A stretch of 7,354 nt of DNA, from the NCBI GenBank assembly GCA_937928335.1, contig CALFWN010000275.1:1-7354 (forward strand), read 5' to 3'. Made by a program: the position numbers and the translations under genes. This DNA is from an uncultured Litoreibacter sp. (lineage in GTDB: Bacteria; Pseudomonadota; Alphaproteobacteria; Rhodobacterales; Rhodobacteraceae). This document shows, in pieces, positions 1 to 4,900 of this stretch. The first letter of the stretch is position 1. The number at the start of each line of letters is the position of its first letter. The notes beneath the pieces were generated by a model. The model searched no databases. It worked only from the letters and a program-made list of their open reading frames with translations, and was not told the origin of the DNA.

Positions 1-182
1 CAGCCGCAGAATGACACCGTCCGCATGGCTGTTCAGCGCTCCGATATATGAAATCTCCGCCCTGCCCAGCCACGCTCCGATAACACCAAGTGGGACATTT
101 CTACTTTGCAGAACGACGGACATTTCTACTTGGTTGCAACATTCTTGCACAGTTTTTCCGGGCCTTTGGAACAGCACACGCT
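1..182. other. Left-edge non-coding stretch with IS-end-like repeats
   Basis: No gene is supported between the window edge and the stop codon of the minus-strand GDP-mannose gene. Two copies of a 14-bp direct repeat lie in the middle (93-131, listed separately). No clear rho-independent terminator for the minus-strand gene is visible: the only candidate, TTCC/GGAA around 156-171, has four-base arms, an eight-base loop and no T tract on the correct side. A minus-strand frame is open from an ATG at 123 to the window edge (41 codons), but it starts inside the repeat and has no convincing ribosome binding site. Confidence 0.6.
92..131. repeat. 14-bp direct repeat, possible IS21-family end remnant
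   Basis: The word GGACATTTCTACTT occurs at 93-106 and again at 118-131, a period of 25 bp. The outer copy is preceded by TG at 91-92. IS21-family elements carry several copies of a transposase-binding repeat near each end and usually terminate in TG/CA, and from memory this wording resembles such ends. In this orientation the element body would lie to the right, where the mannose gene now sits, so this would be a solo or decayed end rather than part of an intact element. No transposase is present in the window. The direct repeat is seen directly; the IS assignment is inference. Confidence 0.45.
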
Positions 183-1598
183 TCAGTCGCGCGCGTAGAC
201 ATCCTCGTAGCGCACGATGTCGTCTTCTCCCAGATACGGGCCGGTTTGCACCTCGATCAGCACCATAGGCAGCTTACCGGGGTTTTCCATCCGGTGCACG
301 GCACCCAGCGGGATGTAGACAGACTCGTTTTCACCCACCAGCTTCACCGTCTCATCCACCGTTACCTTCGCTGTGCCCTGCACCACGATCCAATGCTCGG
401 AGCGGTGGTGATGGCTTTGCAGGCTTAGGGCCGCACCGGGATGGACCACGATGCGCTTGACCTGAAACCGCTCGCCAATGACGAGGCTTTCAAACCAGCC
501 CCAGGGCCGGTGATCCTTGGGGAAGGCTTCCGCCTGTTTGGCGGCCCGTTCCTTCAAGGCCGTCACCGCCAGTTTGACATCCTGCGCACGTGACGCATCC
601 GCGACCAGCACCGCGTCAGACATGGCCACGGCCACGATATTGTTCAGCCCGATCCCCACCACCTGCAACCCGTCATCTTCAGAACGCAGCAGCGTGTTGT
701 CGCAATCAATCGCCGTGGCAGGCCCAGACAGGGCCACACCGCGCGCGTCCTGACCGCTTTCGCGCCAAACCGCATCCCAGCCGCCCAGATCAGACCAGCC
801 CGCGGAATAGGGCACCACAGACAGGTTATCCGCCCGTTCCATCACCGCATAATCAATCGAGATATTATCCGCCCTGCCCCAAGGTTCCGGTGCCAGACGC
901 AGGAACCCCAGATCGGGCTTTGCCTCTTTAACGGCCTGCTCTACCGGCGCCATCAAATCAGGCGCATGGTCACGGTAGGCTTTCACGATGGCATCGGCGC
1001 GGAACAGGAAGATACCGGCATTCCACAGATGACGCCCTGAGGCCACGAGTTTTGCGGCCGTCTCAGCATCTGGCTTTTCGACAAAACGTGTCAAAGGCGC
1101 AGGGGAGCCATCAGGGCTATGCTCAAGCTCAAGATATCCGTAACCCGTCTCAGGATGGGTGGGTGTGATCCCAAAGGTGACAAGCTGGCCCGACCGGGCC
1201 TCTGCCAGACCTGCCTCAACGGCGGCCCTGAAAGCCTGTGCGTCGGGGACAACATGATCTGATGGCGAGATCAGCATCACCGCATCCGGGTCCTGGGCCT
1301 GCAAATACAAGGCTGCCGCCAGCACGGCGGGCGCGGTGTTGCGCCCCTCTGGCTCAATCAGGATCGCGCCCGGATCAATACCGGCCTCCGCCAGCTGCTC
1401 TGTCACGATGAAACGGAAATCCGAATTGGTCACCACCACAGGTGCGCCGTAGCCCTGCCCCGAAAGACGCGCGGCCGAGGCCTGAAACAGGGTTGTGTCG
1501 CCCACAAGCTGCGCAAATTGCTTGGGATAGCTTTTGCGCGACAATGGCCAAAGCCGGGTGCCTGAACCGCCACAAAGCAGAATGGGGGTGATGGTCAT
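183..1598 (-). CDS. manC: Mannose-1-phosphate guanylyltransferase / mannose-6-phosphate isomerase (bifunctional)
   Basis: This cytoplasmic enzyme makes GDP-mannose from mannose-1-phosphate and GTP, and its C-terminal half interconverts fructose-6-phosphate and mannose-6-phosphate. GDP-mannose feeds exopolysaccharide, O-antigen and other mannosylation pathways. The protein is 471 residues, normal for the AlgA/XanB/CpsB/ManC family. The nucleotidyltransferase domain (about 1-290) opens with the GGSGTRLWPLSR signature followed by YPKQF (10-28), and has PETGYGYLE near 149 and the FVEKP active-site motif at 172-176. The cupin type-II isomerase domain (about 360-471) has RPWGWFESL near 364, the metal-binding QSHHHRSEHW (394-403) and a further His at 435 in AVHRMENP. 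The start at 1598 is chosen because AAGGA lies eight bases upstream; the in-frame ATG at 1622 (eight more residues) has no Shine-Dalgarno. The gene is divergent from the polyketide synthase. The symbol is a family name; algA, xanB or cpsB are equally used. Confidence 0.96.
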   Translation of the reverse strand: MTITPILLCGGSGTRLWPLSRKSYPKQFAQLVGDTTLFQASAARLSGQGYGAPVVVTNSDFRFIVTEQLAEAGIDPGAILIEPEGRNTAPAVLAAALYLQAQDPDAVMLISPSDHVVPDAQAFRAAVEAGLAEARSGQLVTFGITPTHPETGYGYLELEHSPDGSPAPLTRFVEKPDAETAAKLVASGRHLWNAGIFLFRADAIVKAYRDHAPDLMAPVEQAVKEAKPDLGFLRLAPEPWGRADNISIDYAVMERADNLSVVPYSAGWSDLGGWDAVWRESGQDARGVALSGPATAIDCDNTLLRSEDDGLQVVGIGLNNIVAVAMSDAVLVADASRAQDVKLAVTALKERAAKQAEAFPKDHRPWGWFESLVIGERFQVKRIVVHPGAALSLQSHHHRSEHWIVVQGTAKVTVDETVKLVGENESVYIPLGAVHRMENPGKLPMVLIEVQTGPYLGEDDIVRYEDVYARD

Positions 1599-1606
1599 GG
1601 GGCCAA

Positions 1607-1611
1607 TCCTT
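1607..1611 (-). promoter_or_regulatory. Ribosome binding site deciding the manC start
   Basis: On the minus strand this reads AAGGA, with eight bases between it and the ATG at 1598. It lies inside the eight-codon extension that would be used if translation began at 1622. The upstream ATG is preceded by CCAACGCGC, which has no purine-rich site. This favours the shorter protein, whose N-terminus (MTITPILLCGGSGTR) also matches the family's usual beginning. Confidence 0.7.
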
Positions 1612-1852
1612 GTATTACTCATGCGCGTTGGTGACGTGCTTTTGGGGCAACGCTGTATCAGCGCTTGATGTAGTGCATTTACCTGCAGATATGACAGCGT
1701 TTTTGGTGTCTAAAAGTGACAAAATGAGGGCCTTTTCGTTGCCAAAACCCTATATTACAAGGATATGGGGCTTCTGAAACACGGGTGATGTCTTACCCCT
1801 GTCTATTCTTGAGCGGGACATTTCCTTTTATGTTGAGTAAAATTGTCCACAG

Positions 1853-1872
1853 CCCTAGGGACGCCTTAGGGA
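1853..1872. repeat. Tandem TAGGGA repeats, 11-bp period, possible operator
   Basis: TAGGGA occurs at 1856-1861 and at 1867-1872, one helical turn apart, and the first copy overlaps the perfect palindrome CCCTAGGG (1853-1860). The pair sits about 100 bp upstream of the polyketide synthase start, immediately upstream of the candidate -10 word CATAAT (1888-1893). Position and phasing fit a regulator binding site, but no regulator is identified and a short repeat like this can arise by chance. Confidence 0.25.
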
Positions 1873-1887
1873 GCCGTGCGGGAGTGA

Positions 1888-1918
1888 CATAATTTTGCCC
1901 GGAGACCTGACCTATAAC
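1888..1918 (+). promoter_or_regulatory. Candidate -10 region(s) for the polyketide synthase gene
   Basis: Two words each match the sigma-70 -10 consensus at five of six positions: CATAAT at 1888-1893 and TATAAC at 1913-1918. Neither has a recognisable TTGACA-like hexamer 16-18 bp upstream; GTGACA at 1884-1889 is 23 bp from the second. Use of either would give a short leader of roughly 40-70 bases. This is a weak call based on short words. Confidence 0.2.
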
Positions 1919-1956
1919 CCGACCCTGCAACCGATGTAGAACCAAAACCGACAATC

Positions 1957-1959
1957 AGG
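1957..1959 (+). promoter_or_regulatory. Weak ribosome binding site for the polyketide synthase
   Basis: AGG lies eight bases before the ATG at 1968 and is the only purine-rich site at suitable spacing. It is short, so initiation may be modest or helped by the AT-rich TTTTA just before the start codon. It supports 1968 as the start; the KS domain begins about 13 residues later, and no better in-frame start lies upstream. Confidence 0.45.
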
Positions 1960-1967
1960 CCGTTTTA

Positions 1968-4900
1968 ATGAGTGATGAGACTACAAATCTGGGTGTTGAA
2001 GAAACCGATATCGCGATTGTCGGCATGGCCGCGCATTTACCGGGCGCCCATACTCTCGAAGACTACTGGAACAATCTGCAAAACGGCATCGAGTCGATCC
2101 GTCACTACACAAAAGAAGAGCTGCTTGCCGCCGGCGAAGCCGCGCATCGGCTGAACCGCCCCGATTACGTCCGCGCCGCCGCCCCGCTTGACGGGTTCGA
2201 GAATTTTGACGCCGAGTTTTTTGGCCTCTCCCCCAAAGAAGCCGCCATCATGGACCCGCAGCACCGCCGCTTCCTTGAAGTGTCCTGGGAGGCGCTGGAA
2301 AATGCGGGCCATATGCCGGAACATGCCAAAGGGCCCATCGGGGTCTATGGCGGCTGCGGTATGGGCAGCTATTTCTACTTCAACATCTGCTCGAACCCAG
2401 ATTTGGTCGACAATGTCGGCATGTTCCTGTTGCGCCATACCGGCAATGACAAGGATTTCCTGACCACCCGGCTGAGCCATATCCTTGACCTCAAAGGCCC
2501 GTCCGTGAACCTGCAAACGGCGTGCTCCACCTCGCTGGTGGCCACGCATTACGCGGTGCAGGCGCTTTTGTCGGATGAATGCGACACCGCGATTGCAGGC
2601 GGGGTCACCATCGAGCTGCCGCAGGATCGCGGCTACATTTTCAAAGAGGGCGAGGTGCTGTCACCTGACGGGCATTGCCACGCCTTTGACCACCGCGCGC
2701 AGGGCACGGTCTTTGGCTCAGGGGCCGGTGCAATTGTGCTGCGCCGGCTGAGCGATGCAATTGCCGATGGCGACCATATCTGGGCGGTTATCAAAGGCTC
2801 TGCAATTAATAATGACGGGGCCTCCAAGGCGGGCTACCTCGCGCCTTCTGTCGACGGGCAGGCAACAGCCATTGCCGAGGCGCAGATCATGGCCAACACA
2901 CCGGCCGACACGATTGACTATATCGAATGCCACGGCACCGGCACCTATCTGGGCGACCCGATCGAGGTTGCGGCCCTGACGCAAGCCTTCAACGAGACCA
3001 CCCAAGAGACAGGTTTCTGCAAGTTAGGGTCTGTAAAGACCAATATCGGGCATCTTGATACAGCCGCTGGTGTTGCCGGGCTGATCAAAACGGCAATGTC
3101 GCTGCATCACCGCAAAATCCCGGCCTCCTTGGGGTATGAAGCCCCGAACCCGGCCATTGATTTCGAGACCTCGCCCTTCACCGTCAATGACACGCTCAGC
3201 GACTGGGTGCCCCATAAGGGTCCACGCCGCGCGGGGGTGAACTCTTTGGGGGTGGGCGGCACCAATGCGCATGTGGTGCTGCAGGAAGCGCCTGCGCGCG
3301 CCGCCTCGGAAGCCTCGGAATGGCCGTTTCAAATCCTGACCGTCTCGGGCCGCACCAAGGCTGCTCTGGATGACAATGCCAAGGCGCTTGCCGCGCATCT
3401 GCGCGCCCATCCCGAACAGGATCTCGCCGATATTGCCTGGACCCTGCAAAAGGGCCGCCGCGGGTTTGAACGCCGCCGCGTGGTGGTTGCGGAAACCCAT
3501 GAAGAGGCCGCCGCACAGCTGGAGGCCAATGACCCCCGCCGCGCCTTCAGCCATTCCGTCGTAGGAGAGGCGCCTGACCATGTCTTCATGTTCCCCGGCG
3601 GCGGCGCTCAATATGCCGGAATGGCACGTGATTTATACGAAACAGAGCCTGTTTTTGCCGAATGGATGGATAAAGGCCTCGAAATTCTGGCGCCCAAGCT
3701 GGATTACGATATTCGCGCGCTTTGGTTGCCTGAACCGGACGCCATCGAGGCCGCGGACGAGGCGCTGAAAAAACCCTCCATGCAGCTGCCGCTGATCATG
3801 ATCACCGAATATGCGCTTGCGCAGCTTTGGATGTCATGGGGTGTGCAGCCCGCCGCCTTGGTCGGCCACTCTATGGGCGAGAACACGGCCGCTTGCGTTG
3901 CGGGCGTGATGTCTTTTGAAGATTGCATTGGCCTCGTACATCTGCGTGGCACGCTCTTTGATACGGTCCCTGAGGGCGGTATGCTCTCTATTGCGCTGCC
4001 AGCCGATCAGCTGGAGCCGCTTTTGGGCGCGCATCTTGATCTGGGCGCGGTCAACGCGCCTAACCTGTCTGTCGCCACCGGGCCGCAGGCAGCCCTTGAT
4101 GATCTCGAACAGCGCCTGAAGGCAAAGGATATTGATTGCCAGCGGATTGCCATCAATATTGCAGCCCATTCGCGCATGTTAGAGCCTATTTTGCAGGAAT
4201 TTGGCGATTATCTGCGCGCCATCACACTGAATGCGCCGCAGATCCCGTTCACCTCCAACCGGTCCGGCACCTATATCACCGACGCAGAGGCGCAAGACCC
4301 CGAATATTGGGTCAGCCATCTGCGTGGCACCGTCCGGTTTGCAGATTGCCTGAGCACGCTCAGTGAGGTTGAAGAACGCATCTTCATCGAAGTGGGCCCC
4401 GGCAAGGCCCTGTCCTCGCTGGCCGGACAACATGACAAGCTCGCCGCCAACCAGATCATCTCAAGCCTGCGCCATCCCAAGGACGATGTCGCGGATGACG
4501 CCTATTTCATGGCGATGCTGGGCCGGATCTGGGCTGTGGGCGGCACGTTTGACTGGGACCAGATCTGGGGTGAGGCCCGCCGCCTGCGCGTGCCCCTGCC
4601 AACCTATGCGTTCCAACATGCCCCCTATTTCATTGAGCCCGGCAAAGCGGTGTCTGAGGATGAGACCCAATGGCTGACCCGCTCCGAGACCCCTGAGGAT
4701 TGGGGATATCGCCCCGCATGGCTGCCGCGATACGCCGCCTGCGACGTTGATGTCACCGGCGATCTGTCAGAGGCCGAGATCCAGACCTGGCTGATTTTTG
4801 CAGATGATGCAGGCCTGTGTGACGGCACTGCTGCAAGGCTGCGCGCGGCGGGCCACCCGGTCGTTATGGTGCGCCCCGGCGATACATTCGCCCGTGCAGG

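Larger units (their letters stand above)
1599..1967. promoter_or_regulatory. Divergent intergenic region between manC and the polyketide synthase gene
   Basis: This 369-bp gap must carry the promoters of both genes, as they point away from each other. It is visibly more AT-rich than the flanking coding DNA, and no open frame in it looks like a gene. Elements seen: a lux-box-like word (1681-1700), the inverted pair GGACA at 1816-1820 and TGTCC at 1844-1848, the palindrome CCCTAGGG at 1853-1860, and TAGGGA repeated at 1856-1861 and 1867-1872. Possible -10 words for the plus-strand gene are CATAAT (1888-1893) and TATAAC (1913-1918). Neither has a good -35 at normal spacing. I found no convincing minus-strand promoter for manC. 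Confidence 0.6.

Noticed and set aside
1..123. Minus-strand frame open from an ATG at 123 to the left edge (41 codons)
   Set aside because: It is short, starts within the repeat, has no clear ribosome binding site and no recognised motif. It could be the start or a fragment of a real gene, but this window cannot support it.
156..171. Possible terminator hairpin after manC
   Set aside because: It has only four-base arms with an eight-base loop, and no T run follows on the minus strand.
90..931. Plus-strand frames at 90-428, 517-753 and 590-931 opposite manC
   Set aside because: They are antisense shadows of a confidently identified enzyme, with biased composition and no family motifs.
1598..1622. 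Longer manC start at 1622
   Set aside because: No Shine-Dalgarno precedes it, while AAGGA precedes the ATG at 1598 with ideal spacing, and the shorter N-terminus fits the family.
2037..2549. 170-codon minus-strand frame opposite the KS
   Set aside because: A shadow of the highly conserved KS coding sequence, without its own start signals.
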